Shown: positions 1 through 10,320, counted from the stretch's first letter. The stretch is 64,000 nucleotides of DNA from Bettongia penicillata ogilbyi (GCA_023548195.1 JAJHZJ010000061.1:9609378-9673377), one strand, 5' to 3'. A program made the numbers and translations. The notes: generated from the sequence alone by a model not told the origin.

Positions 1-38
1 CTTTCAAAACAAAGGATGAATGACAATAATAAAAATAG

Positions 39-238
39 TTATTGTTTATAAAATCCCTTACAAATATTTTCTCATTTGATCCTTACAGTTCTATAAAGTG
101 GGTGCTATTATTATCCCCTTTGGAGGAGACTGAGGCTGAAGGAGTGGCTTGCTGGGCTCCCACAACTAGTAGATACCTGATGATGGATTTGAACTCAGGT
201 CCTCCTGACTCCTGATCGAGGGCTCTATCCACTGAGCA
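39..238 (-). repeat. MIR/THER1-type SINE
   Basis: Reverse-strand MIR: the plus strand reads a growing-end block (ctcatttgatccttacagtt), then attattatcccc, gaggctgaagg, and ends with gatttgaactcaggtcctcc before a decayed tRNA-like head. The order of blocks matches the CORE-SINE layout read backwards. Heavily diverged, so old. Confidence 0.8.
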
Positions 239-794
239 AAAACGAAGAAAAATAAACAAAAACTGCACTGAACTTTGGAGAAAGTTGCAAATGATAAGAA
301 GTTTGAGGTGATGAGGGAATATAATTTAGACAGGAATCAACCTTTGCAAAAGTATGGAATTAGGAGAGGGCATATTGAGTTTGGAGAACAGCGAAAGGAA
401 GTGGATCAGTCGAGAAAGAGTTGGGACTATGGGGACAGTCTGTGGGGTATTCATGGCCCCAGTAACCCAGGTGGCAGTATATCCATGGAAGATCCTCTTG
501 GATCTGAGCTCACAGCTCCACTCACTGTAACTCAGCAAACACTACACTACAGACCTGGGAGGACTAAACAAGTCCCCACAACTCCAGAAAATGAGCCACT
601 TTCTCCCTCTCACCAGTAGTCTGAGGCCCATTATTGTCTGAATTACTCAAATACCCTCTTGAGGTCCAGGTTTAGGCTAGTTTTCTCAGATGGTTAGAAC
701 AGGGTTTTAGTGAGGCTCAGGTCCTAAATTTAATTCCCATATGCTTTAGTTAGCTCTTCATTGAAAAATACTGCCACAGATACAACCCTTAAAC
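239..794. other. No recognised gene or repeat; one 114-codon open frame
   Basis: Non-repetitive stretch. It has a plus-strand open frame from 275 to 619 (114 codons) starting MEKVANDKKFEVMREYNLD. I recognise no domain in it. There is no clear upstream promoter or splice context, the composition is ordinary, and a frame of this length can occur by chance. I see no other structure here. Confidence 0.3.
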
Positions 795-911
795 TAGGGA
801 TGGGGAACCTGTGGTTATTTTGTTCTGTGAAGTTTAGATTCCGTTAAAGGGTATCCCTTGAACACGTAGAGGGTCAGGTGTGGTCTTGAAGCCGCAGGTT
901 CCTCACCTCTG
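795..911. mobile_element. hAT-type miniature DNA transposon, diverged
   Basis: The left end tagggatggggaacc and right end ggttcctcacctctg are inverted copies of each other with decay, the same termini as the better element at 3215-3402. The flanks are CCTTAAAC (787-794) and CCTTAAAG (912-919), a 7-of-8 match to an 8-bp duplication as expected for hAT. The body is too short to encode anything. Confidence 0.65.
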
Positions 912-1394
912 CCTTAAAGGGGTGCCACCTCTTTCATTGCCTTGAGGTGAGGGACTATTTGCTTTTGTCATTATATTCCCAGTAATGAACACAGTACCTG
1001 GGATATAGTCTTTTTTTAAAAATTTTCTTTTTAATTTATGAAATAAAAAAATCATATCCCTAACAGAATACAATAAAAAAAGAGAATTGTACATGAAACT
1101 AAATTATATAGTCTTTCGGTAAATGTTAATGGTTTGCTTGATGCTGGCAGTTTTTTGCTGTTTAGTCATTCAGTGGCGTCTGACTCTGTGCTACCAACTC
1201 GCAGATGCAGGGGAGGCAATGGGGAAAGTTCGACACAATGAATGTCCCTTCCATGTCCAAATGCCCCAGGCACCAACAGTGCATAGTTACAAAGTCTTAT
1301 GAGGGAAAAGGCAGATTTGTACATTAGTAGTTTGCATTTTGAAGGAGATGCTCCACAGTGCTTTACTGGAAGTGTCCAACATGCGCTCCCAGTC
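912..1394. other. Unassigned sequence
   Basis: A short block near 1156-1195 (ctgtttagtcattcagtggc) resembles a reversed MAR1 tail, but the rest of that SINE is missing. The remainder has no recognised repeat, RNA gene or long open frame. A minus-strand 78-codon frame (1166-1402) shows no family features. Confidence 0.3.
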
Positions 1395-1397
1395 AAT

Positions 1398-1573
1398 AGC
1401 ACTCCTGAGTGACCAGACTACACTGTAGTTCCTGTCTGATTTTGATGTGTTGATGAGTTAAAAAAAAAAGAAATATATAAACATGTGTGGTTTTCTAAGT
1501 CAATTTGCAGCCTGTAGAGATCCTTATGTGTGGTTTAGTGGCCCCTGTTTCTATGTGAGTTTGATACCACAGC
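1398..1573. mobile_element. hAT-type non-autonomous DNA transposon, partial
   Basis: The block runs from actcctgagtgacc through tggttttctaagtcaat and ccttatgtgtggtttagtgg to a terminal gagtttgataccacag. This matches the internal order of a common marsupial non-autonomous hAT with a gtttgacacccctg-like end. The left terminus is not intact, so this is a 5'-incomplete copy without visible target duplication. Confidence 0.55.
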
Positions 1574-2063
1574 TTTAGAGCATTCAGAAGGAGGGTGGTA
1601 TTCATAGCAGTCTATGGATTCTATGAAATGAAAGAGGCTGGTTTATTCCAGTTACCAATTTCTGAGTAGTACCCGTTCTTTTTTTTTTAATGTGGAGTCT
1701 TTGGTCATATCATCTGTCTTCCCCATCCCCAAACAAATCTTCAGACAAGGAAAAGAGAACATTCTACATCATTTTAAAATGGGGAGGGGGGGGAGGGGGA
1801 AGGCTCTCTGGCCTCTCCAGCAGGGAGATGACTCCCCCATAAGGCACCAGTGACACACAACTCCACTTCTGAAAGCAGGGTTTTCAGGATAGATTGTTTG
1901 GTCATCTGGCTCCTCTGCAATAAGGGAAGGTAGCCAAGATCTTTAGAAAAGAGGACTACAATTTTTTCCTGATACGGCAATTATAGCTCAGATGAAATAT
2001 TGTTCACTCTTTTATGGTGTACACAGTAAATAGTTTTCTTTTGAGGTAAGTACTGCAAATATT
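1574..2063. other. Unassigned sequence with a G-rich run
   Basis: No gene or recognised repeat. A T run lies at about 1680-1690, and a G-rich purine tract at about 1779-1802 (several runs of three or more G). Confidence 0.3.
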
Positions 2064-2310
2064 GGTGCACCTAAGTGGCTCAGTAGATAGAGCACCAGGC
2101 CTGGAGTCAGGAAGACTCATTTTCTTGAGTTCCAATTCGACCTCAGATACCTCCTAGCTGGTCAAGTCACTGAACCCTATTTGCCTCAGTTTCCTTATCT
2201 GTAAAATGAGCTGGACAGGAAAATGGAAAACCACTCAAGTACCTTTATCAAGAAAGCCCCCAAAAGGGGTCACAGATAGTCAGACTCGACCAAATGGATG
2301 AACAACAAAA
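2064..2310 (+). repeat. MAR1-type CORE-SINE with RTE/BovB-like tail
   Basis: Plus-strand SINE: tRNA-like head (gtggctcagtagatagagca), CORE block (gcctcagtttccttatctgt), then the tail gctggacaggaaaatggaaa, ggggtcacagatagtcagac and a final aacaacaaaaaa. The tail resembles the 3' end of BovB/RTE LINEs, which is the known feature of marsupial Mar-1 SINEs. Confidence 0.85.
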
Positions 2311-3214
2311 AACTGCTGACATCAACCAAGCCACAAGCATTTACCAAAAGACTATATAATTTAGTTTCATTTACAATTACCTTTTTAATTGTACTATGGT
2401 ATAGAAATGCTAATTTTACTCTATAAATTAAAAATAAAATTCTGTGCTCATTACTGAGGATACATTGACAAAAACAAATAGTCTCTCACGTCGAGGAAAT
2501 TAACTTTTAGAGTAAGATACCAGGTCTGCCATTGAAGAATCCATCGTTTGGACCAAAAGGTCTAGGCTTATAGAGCTTGTGTTGGAAAGCATTTCAGAAA
2601 ACATCAAACACTCTTATTTTATAGATAAGGAAAGAGGAAGATTTTGTAGCTAAGGGAACAGTCTCAGGGAGATTAAGAGCTTATCTGACATTAAAGAATT
2701 TCAGCTGGGGTACAGGAGCTAGGGGGTACAGTGCCCACTGCTTGTTCTTTGGCTGGGTTCAGTCCTAGGGAGCCTTCCTCTAATGAGAGGCACCAAGCTC
2801 CCTGTTTTCACTTCTTCTGCTCATTAATTTCCCTCTCTCCTCTCTTTGCCCTAAGGATAAATTTTCTCATAGTTTAGTTTATGGCTTATGTCCAGAATTT
2901 TCCCTAAAAGGGAAAAAAAATGGCATTCAGGCTACAATAAAAATCAGGTTTGAGACAGGTTATTTATTGGAACACATAAAAGAAATACAAAACACAAAAT
3001 ACAGCACACATGAATGACTCTTAGCATGTGTCTGCTGGTAAAACAGCCCAGGTTGAGCCATTCTTCTTATCAGTGGCTAGTTTTTCCAAAATCACTAGAA
3101 TAGATGTTAGGAACTTCTGCCATTCATCACTAACCTGTTGCTTCCCAGGACCCCCAGATTTCTTGAATGTACAAGGTTACCTCAAGACCTGGACACATCT
3201 GTATTGGGTTAGAT
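2311..3214. other. Unassigned sequence; possible minus-strand 3' end
   Basis: No recognised repeat. On the minus strand near 2960 there is an AATAAA (plus strand ttattt at about 2961-2966) downstream of a short open stretch ending in a stop near 3129. This could be the 3' end of an old transcript, but nothing else supports it. Confidence 0.25.
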
Positions 3215-3402
3215 CAAGGATTGGGAACCTGAGGCCTTGAGGCCACAGGTGGCTCTCAAGATCCTCAAGGGCAGCCCTTTGACTGAATCCAAACTTCACA
3301 AAGCAAATTCCCTTAATAAAAGGATCTAATTCAGTCAAAGGGCTGCACTTGGGGACCTAGAGGGCCACATTTGGCTTTGAGGCCTCAGGTTTCCCACCTC
3401 TG
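3215..3402. mobile_element. Palindromic hAT miniature element with perfect 8-bp TSD
   Basis: A 188-bp foldback element. The first about 75 bases and the reverse complement of the last 75 align nearly throughout: both arms contain gggaacctgaggcc-like ends and gcagccctttgactgaat. It is flanked by GGTTAGAT at 3207-3214 and again at 3403-3410, an exact 8-bp duplication typical of hAT transposition. It has no coding capacity. The same termini occur in the element at 795-911. Confidence 0.9.
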
Positions 3403-3676
3403 GGTTAGATAATCATTCACTTAAGATCATGGAAAAACAAATATAAACAAGGCATCTCAAGTTCAAACTTAATCTTGCTTAGCGGGCACATGAGCCCTAT
3501 GCTCACGGTCACCTGGAAGCCTTATACTCTGGCCATACCTAACTCAGGGCTAGAGCGTTGTCACTTTGAGATGATTGAGGATCCTCCACTAGTTGATCAA
3601 AATCAGCTATGACAACTCTGAGTATATCCCACTGAATGGCATGTATAGTTCAATTTAATCTTCTACATATGTATTT

Positions 3677-3914
3677 GTGGGTTGGTCATTTCAGTCATGT
3701 CTGACTCTTCCTATCACCATTTGAGGTTTTCCTGGAAGAGATATTGGAGTGGTTTGACATTTCCTTCTCCAACTCATTTTACAAATGAGGAAACTGAGGC
3801 AAACAGGGTTTAGTGACTTTCTCCGGGTCACATAATAGTAAATAGTGTCTGAGGCCAGATTTGAACTCAGGGAGATGAGATTTTCTGACTCCAGAGCAAG
3901 CCACTTAGCTGTTC
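3677..3914 (-). repeat. MAR1-type CORE-SINE
   Basis: Reverse-strand copy: the plus strand begins with the tail (gttggtcatttcagtcatgt, ctgactctt), then tggagtggtttgacatttcc, the CORE gaggaaactgaggcaaac, and the head end tttgaactcagggagatgag. About 240 bp, close to full length. Confidence 0.85.
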
Positions 3915-4582
3915 TTTACATAACTATACATGAAACATATGCTAAGTAGATAGAAGGCGTAATGTTAATGGGATATAAGATCTTCCCCACCAATTAAAAG
4001 GCTTCATGCGGAGTCCACTAAGGGTAGCTTGCTTAGGTTAGACTTGCTTGTAGGAAAGCTAGCACACCTTTTGGTACTAAACTGATTAGACACTGAGTCA
4101 TGTGGGCTATGACACCTTCTGGCACTGAAGGGTGTATGAGTTGGTATTTTGCTATGGAGGTTGCTTATAAGAAAGACTATTTGATTCCCTAGCTGACACT
4201 CTGAGTAGATACATGTTCAGACCCCTACCCCCCCCCCCCCCCACTACTAAGATGTAAAAGCTCTCTCAAACCAGTGGTGTAGTAAAGTGTATAGCAATAT
4301 TGCTTTGATTCAGGCAGTCAGAGCCCCATCTGTTTATCTTTATGCTAATTTCTCTGCTTGTTTCTCTGTTTCTATTTTCTCTGATGTTCACGGTGCTGAC
4401 TTTTCCTCTACACTAGTGAACGTAATTAAAGAAGATTGTTGACCCATTAAAAGTTACTTTCCTTTAAGAAAAACAGGTCCAAGAACCTGTACTAGCAGGT
4501 CATCCTAGGTGTGCCCGGGAGCTTGCTGTTACAGAAGGTGACATTGGGGTAGAAGGTATTAGTGTCATTATCCCCTTATTAG
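3915..4582. other. Unassigned sequence with a poly(C) run
   Basis: No gene recognised. A run of 15 C lies at 4228-4242. The remainder is ordinary single-copy-looking DNA. Confidence 0.3.
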
Positions 4583-4855
4583 AGGCAGCTGGTGGCACAG
4601 TGTTGAAAGTGCTGGGCCTGGAGTTAAGGAGACCAGAGTTCAAATCCAGCTCTGACAATTATTAAATATGAGCAAGTCTCTTAACCTCTGTTTTCCTCAG
4701 TTACCTCAAAGGTAAAAATGGGGATAATAACAGCATTTCTCTGCCAGGATTGTGGTGATGATCAAATGAGATAATCCTTCCTTTTTTAACAACAACAAAA
4801 GTGTTTAGCCCAGTGCATGGTGCATAGTAGGTACTATGTAAATAATTATTCTCTA
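4583..4855 (+). repeat. THER1/MIR-type SINE
   Basis: Near full-length plus-strand copy: head ggcagctggtggcacagtg, CORE tcctcagttacctcaaagg, then atggggataataacag, atcaaatgagataat and the tail tagcccagtgcatggtgcat. The block order matches THER1/MIR. Confidence 0.8.
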
Positions 4856-4867
4856 CCCTTCTTTTCC

Positions 4868-4988
4868 TCCCACTTCAAAGATGAGGAAACTGAGGCTTAG
4901 GAAAGTAAAATGACTTGTTCTCGGTCACACTGCTAACAAGTAGAAAATGTAGTCCTGAAATTCAGGTCCCTATATTGCATTCATAAAA
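4868..4988 (-). repeat. MIR fragment
   Basis: Reverse MIR fragment recognised from gatgaggaaactgaggctta followed by ggtcacactgctaacaagta. Diverged. Confidence 0.65.
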
Positions 4989-5164
4989 TGTTTAGACCAG
5001 TAGAGTACAGCAAGACCACCAACTGCCTAGTCCTGGATACTCTGTCGTCTCTCAGGGGAGTCTAGGCTTGCATTAGTATTTGGGGACTTGCTTAGCATGG
5101 TGAGTGACTCGGGTGGCCCAAACAATCTATTGAAACCACCAGACCTTTACAGATGAGCTGCCAT

Positions 5165-5238
5165 GTAAGGGGGTGGCTAAGTATAAGATAGGTGCTGGGC
5201 CTAGAATCAGGAACGCTTGTTCAAATCTGGCCTCAGAC
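5165..5238 (+). repeat. SINE head, interrupted
   Basis: Head of a plus-strand SINE (gtgctgggcctagaatcagg to atctggcctcagacag). It continues after the MAR1 inserted at 5239-5495. Confidence 0.65.
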
Positions 5239-5495
5239 AGAAGTGTTGTTGAATTGCTTCAGTCCTGTCTGACACTTCAGGACTCCATATGGGGTTTTCT
5301 CAGCAGAGATAGTGGAGTGGTTTTCCATTTTCTTCTCCAGCTCGTTTTCCAGATGAGGAAACTGAGACAGATGAGGTTAAGTGACTTGCCCAGGTCACAC
5401 AGCTAGGAAATGTCTGGCGGTGAATTTGAATTTACAAAAGGAATCTTTCTGACTCCAGGCCTGGTGCTCTATACACTGCATCACCCAACTGCCCT
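5239..5495 (-). repeat. MAR1-type CORE-SINE nested in another SINE
   Basis: Complete-looking reverse MAR1: tail ttgttgaattgcttcagtcc, ggggttttctcagcag, CORE gatgaggaaactgagacaga, head end ctatacactgcatcacccaa. It splits an older plus-strand SINE whose two parts join logically across it (cctcagaca, then ttagctatatgactctgg). Confidence 0.8.
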
Positions 5496-5665
5496 ATTAG
5501 CTATATGACTCTGGATGAGTCAGGATACCCATCTGCCTCAAGTTCCCCAACTACAAATGAGGATCATAAAAGCACCTACCTCTTAGCATGGTCATGAGGA
5601 TCAGGTCATGAGATATCTGTAAAGCTGCACGGCACCTAGTAGGTGATACATAAACACTTGTTTTC
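5496..5665 (+). repeat. SINE tail, continuation of the interrupted copy
   Basis: Continuation of the 5165-5238 SINE: ttagctatatgactctgg, then gcctcaagttccccaactac, atgaggatcataaaagcacc and the end cggcacctagtaggtgatac. THER1/MIR-like order. Confidence 0.65.
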
Positions 5666-6338
5666 TTCTAATTCCCCATCCCTTCCCATCTAGCCCTACC
5701 TTCTCTGTCCTAAAATCTACAAAGTTGATTTTTAAACTCACATGCAAGATCTGAATCCATAATAGCAGTACATTCTATATTCTAGGCTCTGACTTGATGG
5801 AAAGGAAAAATTACAACTTCTTTCTTCTCCCTTAGGGCTTTCTCTCTCTTTTGGAAAGATAAGTTGCGGAAAGTCCTTGGGAACTCTTTATCAGCTGTTG
5901 TTTTCATAGACTGCAGAGCACCCAAGTCATAGCAGGGAGAGAGGAGGGAAATCAGAGCTGACTGTTTCAGTCCCAAAGCTACTGACTTCTCAACTTTCTT
6001 ACTTCTATTTACAGGTAAGAAAAGCAAAAAACCCAAACCAAAAACAAAACCCAAAACACCTTCAAAGGTGGTGATTAAGCTTAAGAACAAGAAGGAAAAC
6101 AGATTAGCCAGAAGAACCGTTGTTCCGGGCCAAGTAGGAAGTTAAAAACATAAAACAAATGGAAATCACTTTGTCAAGCGCTTTAAAAGGCATATGACCT
6201 GTGGTAGATGGGGCTGGTTAGAATCCTACTTGTGCTAATGAGGTCAAGGTCACAGCTTAATCCCCTGCTGGGGCCAGTTAACCCTGCTCTTCTTCCATGG
6301 CAATGCACTTGACCCCTAGTCTTAAGCAGCCTCTTTGA
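5666..6338. other. Unassigned island with a possible Lys-rich terminal exon
   Basis: No repeat recognised. At 6013-6014 an AG follows a pyrimidine-rich tract (tttcttacttctatttacag). From 6017 a plus-strand frame reads 42 codons, Lys/Pro-rich at first (KKSKKPKPKTKPK), to a TAA at 6143-6145. The same site, CAG then GTAAGA, also fits a splice donor. The A-rich start could be low complexity. No gene is assigned. Confidence 0.2.
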
Positions 6339-6591
6339 AAATGTGTTGTTCTTGTTCAATTGGGTATGACCCTTCAGGACCCCATTAGGGTTTTCCTGGC
6401 AAAGATACTGAACTGGCTTGCCATTTTCTTCGCTCAATTTACAGATGAGGAAACTGAGAGGCAAACAGGATGAAGGGACTTGTTCAGAATCATATAGCTA
6501 GTAAAGTGTCTGAGGCTAGATTTGAACTCAGGAAGATGAGTCTTCTTGACTCCAGGACTGTTGCTGTATCCATTGTAATATCTAGCTGCCC
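6339..6591 (-). repeat. MAR1-type CORE-SINE
   Basis: Reverse copy, near full length: tail ttcttgttcaattgggtatg, ccattagggttttcctggca, CORE gatgaggaaactgagaggca, and the head end atccattgtaatatctagct. Confidence 0.85.
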
Positions 6592-6714
6592 AGCTCATTT
6601 TACAGATGAGGAAATTGAGGAAAATGAATACATAGTTCATAAAAAGGATTTGTGGAGAAAGGGTGGATAAGTATTACTACTCTTAGGATCACTATTTCCA
6701 GGGATGATCCACCT

Positions 6715-6919
6715 CCCTCCTGAAAATCTTGGAATCATCTTTCATTCTTTCCTTTCTGTTACCCCCTCCTTCATTTTATATATTTTATCTAATCCAGATT
6801 CAGAATCGGCCTCTGAAATATTTTTCAAATTTTCCTTCTCCTTTCTACCAGCCTAGATCAAGTCTGTAACTTCTCACTTGTATTGGCCTCCTTCATTGGT
6901 TTCCCTGCCTCAACCTATT
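6715..6919 (+). repeat. L2 LINE 3' region, first part
   Basis: Plus-strand L2-like 3' region: cttggaatcatctttcattc, accccctccttcattt and gcctccttcattggtttccc. It appears to resume after a SINE and a pyrimidine tract at 7531. Confidence 0.6.
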
Positions 6920-7126
6920 CTGGCATTTAGTGCATAGAGTGCTGGGCCTAGAGTCAAGAAGATTGGACCTCAAACCCAGCCTCACACACTTACTAGCTGT
7001 GTGACTCTGGACAAGTCACCTTCCTCAATTGTAAAATGGAGACAATAACAGCATCAATCTCACAGGATCGTTGTGAGGACCAAATGAGATAATATTTGTA
7101 AAACCCTTAGCACAGAGTCTGGAACA
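6920..7126 (+). repeat. THER1/MIR-type SINE
   Basis: Plus-strand SINE: gtgcatagagtgctgggcct, acttactagctgtgtgactc, atggagacaataacag and agataatatttgtaaaaccc. Confidence 0.8.
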
Positions 7127-7530
7127 TCCTCCCCCCTTCCTTCTCTCTCTCTCTGTCTCTGTTTCTCTCTCTCTCTTCCTTTCTTCCCTCATTCCCTTTC
7201 TCCTTTTTCTCCCTCCCTTCCTTTCCTCTCATCCTTTCTTCTCTTCTCTCCCTCTTTCCCTCTACCTCTTCCTTTTTCCTCTCCTTCCTTTTCTCCTTCT
7301 TTCCTTCCATCCTTCCTTCTTTCATTCCTCTCTTCCCTTTCCCTCCCTCTCCTCCTTTCTTCCCTTCTCTCCTTCTTTCCCTCCTCCCCTCTTTCTTCTC
7401 CTTTCTTCCCTCCCTCTCTACCTCCTTCCTTTCTCCCTTTTCTGCTCCCCTCTTTCCCTCCCTCCCTCCATTCCTTCTCCTTTCTCCCTTGCTCCCTCCC
7501 TCCCTCCTTTTCTTCCTTCCTTCTTTCCAG
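7127..7530. repeat. Long (CCTT)/(CT)-rich pyrimidine tract
   Basis: About 400 bp of almost pure C and T on the plus strand (tccttcctttctccc-like units). The purine strand gives Lys/Glu/Arg-only reading frames, which are not genes. Confidence 0.9.
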
Positions 7531-7770
7531 ATGCTTTAATGTACTCTACTCCCCTTCATATACTCAGGGTCCCAGACCAACTGAATTCCAACCACTCAGC
7601 AGAATCATTTTATTCTTTCCCACCCCCATGCCCTGGTGCATACTGTCCTCCATGCCTGGAATGGTTTCCCCCACCTCTTTGCCTGGTGAAATCTTCCCCT
7701 TTCTTTAAAACCCAGCTCAAGTGCTCCCTCCTCCATGAACCTTGGTTCCTCCCACTCCTTTCCCCCACAA
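7531..7770 (+). repeat. L2 LINE 3' region, continuation
   Basis: Plus-strand L2-like block: ccatgcctggaatggtttcc, aaacccagctcaagtgctcc, ccttggttcctcccactcc. Read with 6715-6919 it forms one L2 3' region interrupted by a SINE and a pyrimidine tract. The open frames here are incidental. Confidence 0.65.
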
Positions 7771-8214
7771 ATAGAAGTCAATTCACTATTTATCAAACTC
7801 CTACTCTGTGCTAGCACTGGGCTACGTACTAGCCACATAGAGAGGAAGCCAATCTCTGCCCTTCTGACTTTCTCATGTCATTTTGTTTGGGCCTCACCTA
7901 TGCACTTACTATATGATAACTGCTGTGTAATTATAACTGCCGCACTTGGCCCTGAGGAAGAGATGGAAAAATGCCCCCTGCCCCCTCCTTCTTTGGAGAG
8001 AGTACTATGGGTGTGAACTCTGCAGATACTTGTGCAGGCTTGGTGGATGGGGTGAACTTCTCCCCACCTTTCCCCATTCGTTAATGCTTTGCTGTATATG
8101 AAAGACAGTTCTCTGGGTGGGGAGGGGGAAAAGGGAAATATTTGAAAATTCAGGTAATTTAGGAACAAGAAATAACAATAAGACATTTTAGCATGTTACA
8201 GCTTCTATCATCAC
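7771..8214. other. Mostly unassigned; short ancient-repeat block
   Basis: At 7782-7875 an old interspersed-repeat motif is seen (tcaaactcctactctgtgct, aagccaatctctgccctt), of the type found in L2/SINE tails. The rest is unassigned. Confidence 0.3.
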
Positions 8215-8330
8215 TACGTTAAATCCCTTGAGGACAGGGGCTTGGCCATGCACCATCTTGTTCCCTAGCACCTAGCTCAGGCCATTGCATGCATGAAGTG
8301 CTAAGGCATTTCTGTACAATGCAGTAGACA
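8215..8330 (+). repeat. L2 3' end fragment
   Basis: tcccttgaggacaggggctt, caccatcttgttccctagca and cctagctcaggccattgcat follow the terminal L2 pattern of gaggacagggac ... agcacctagcacagtgcctg. Diverged. Confidence 0.5.
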
Positions 8331-8628
8331 AGCTCTAAGTGTCTCATGTGTGTTGGACATTAGGTAGCTGCTAAGGCAGGATGAAAACCGACCAGCCTCT
8401 ATCCCTCAGAACTTAACTCCTTGGAGGCAGGTGGAGCAAGGGGAGGGGGAGCCTAGAGATGCACAAATAAATTAGTGAAAGGAAGACTGTGACAGAGGTA
8501 AAGGAAAAATCCAGACAAAAGGCACTAGGAAAACTTGGCATGGTCTTGATATAAAGTAAATCCTTACACCCTGAAAAGCAGCTCCAAGTATACATCTTCC
8601 TGATGGGCAAATAGAGCCTGTTTTTCAA

Positions 8629-8801
8629 ACACACACACACACACACACACTTTATCCCGATTTTACTTCTACTTCCCATCTTACTAAGGAGAAATCTGAG
8701 GTATACACACACACATACACGTATATACATATGTGTGTATATATGCATGCATATGTGTATATATTTGTGTATATATATATATATATATATATACATATAT
8801 A
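8629..8801. repeat. (CA)n and mixed (TA/CA) microsatellites
   Basis: Pure (AC)n at 8629-8650, then a mixed cacata/tatgtgtata tract from 8703 that ends in (TA)n at about 8771-8791. Confidence 0.95.
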
Positions 8802-9006
8802 TTTGTTGTTGTTCAGTAGGTTTTCAGTTGTATCTGATCCCATTTGTGATTCCATTTGAGTTTTCTTAACAAAGATACTGGAGTGGTTTGTTTCCTTCTC
8901 CAGCTCATTTTACAGATGAGGAAACTGAGGCAAACGGGGTTAAGTTACTTGCCCTGGGTCACACAGCTAGTAAGTGTTGAGCTCTATCTACTGCACCACC
9001 TTGCTG
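8802..9006 (-). repeat. MAR1-type CORE-SINE, head shortened
   Basis: Reverse MAR1: tail tgttgttgttcagtaggttt, tggagtggtttgtttccttc, CORE gatgaggaaactgaggcaaa, ggtcacacagctagtaagtg. It then jumps to tctatctactgcaccacctt, so part of the head region is deleted. It lies between two (TA/CA) microsatellites. Confidence 0.85.
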
Positions 9007-9270
9007 TACACACACACATATGTATATACATACATATACATTTGTCTGTATATATATACTACATATACATCATATACACATGTAATTGAACCTCAGTTCA
9101 ATGCATCCATATGTACATATACATACATGCATACATACGTGTGTATGTGTGCACATAATATTTTTACATGTGTATATACATATAGGAATATACGCACATA
9201 GACATATGTGTATGCATTTGAACCTTAGTTTGCATATATGTATCCATCCATCCACATATACAACATACAA
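9007..9270. repeat. Complex (CA/TA) microsatellite
   Basis: Degenerate tatatacatacatata and tgtgtatgtgtgcacata repeats. Open frames in all directions are Tyr/Ile/His/Thr-rich and not coding. Confidence 0.9.
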
Positions 9271-9279
9271 TTTGGTCTA

Positions 9280-9655
9280 GCCATGGTGGCCTTCTTGTTC
9301 TTCTTCCATGGCATTCCATTTCCGATCTCTATTTTTGCATTGGCTGTCCCTCTTGACTGGAATGTACTCCTTCCTCACCTCCACCTCAAAGAATCCTTTC
9401 TTTCTCTAAGACTCAAGTCCTGCCTTTCCTGACCTCTACTCCCAGGGGCTAGGGTTCTCCCCTGAAAATTACCCTTTAATCATTTTTTCTTTATCCTTTG
9501 TCTGCTTTTGTAGGTCCATGTGGTCCCTCCAAGAGTACATGAGCTCCTTGAGGGCAGGCTCTGCTTCTTCTTTTGACTCTGCCACTCCCATGCCCGCATT
9601 GTGCCCAGCACATAGTAAGTGCTTAATGAATGCTTGTTGATGAATAGCTGGATTC
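9280..9655 (+). repeat. L2 LINE 3' end
   Basis: Plus-strand L2 3' end: cattggctgtccctcttgac, tggaatgtactccttcctc, gagctccttgagggcaggct and the terminal cagcacatagtaagtgctta with aatgaatgcttgttgatga. Well-preserved order. Confidence 0.75.
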
Positions 9656-9769
9656 AAAGAACAGCCACGTTAGGAGTTGACCCTAAAGGAACTCAGTTCA
9701 GACAAGCCTTCCCCCTAGTTATGAATAAGCCAATCATCACAGAACTCCCATTATCTCAGAGGCAGAAGG

Positions 9770-10320
9770 GAAACTCAAAGGGCATCTAATACAGTCCATC
9801 CCTACCTGGAAAAAAAAATCCTTGGCAAGCAGTCATCCAAGCTCTTTTTGAAAATTTCCAGTGAAGCAAAACCCATTACATTTGGAGACAACCCCTTCTA
9901 CTTTTGTATCACTCTAATTACTGGAAAGTTTCCCCTTAAATCAAGCCTAAATCTGCCTCTGCAGCTTCCACCTTTTGGTCTTGTTTTCTGCCCTGGGCCA
10001 GACAGAACAAGTCTCATCCACAAGACAGCCTTTCAAATACTTGAAGGCAGCTACTATTAAGTGCTTCTTAAGTCTTGTCCCCAGGCTAAACATCCCAGAT
10101 TTCTCCACCCAGTCCTTGAATCATGAAGCTTCTATGCCCTTTGCCATCTAAGTCACCAGTGCTGCCACATTTGTTACAGTTTGCCTACATCCTTATTAAA
10201 ATCAGCTCCCAGAGATGAGCATGGTTCTCCAGGTGTGGTCTGATGAGGACAGAGTTCAGTTGGCACTCTTCACCCACTTTTTCTGGACACTAGGTCTCTC
10301 TTAGTGTACCCTGAGTTGTT
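9770..10320 (-). repeat. CR1/L3 LINE 3' UTR-like region
   Basis: The plus strand reads gggcatctaatacagtccat, ggaaagtttccccttaaatc, ttcaaatacttgaaggcagc, ccccaggctaaacatcccag and ttctccaggtgtggtctgat. This is the well-known order of the amniote CR1 3' region read in reverse, so the LINE lies on the minus strand. Strongly diverged. Confidence 0.7.

Noticed and set aside
7107..7325. Lys/Glu/Arg-rich minus-strand frame
   Set aside because: Translation of a pyrimidine tract; low complexity.
7127..7530. Possible CRISPR-like or satellite array
   Set aside because: Short degenerate pyrimidine units with no regular spacers; the DNA is clearly vertebrate.
8974..9280. Tyr/His/Ile/Thr-rich frames on both strands
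   Set aside because: Microsatellite translations.
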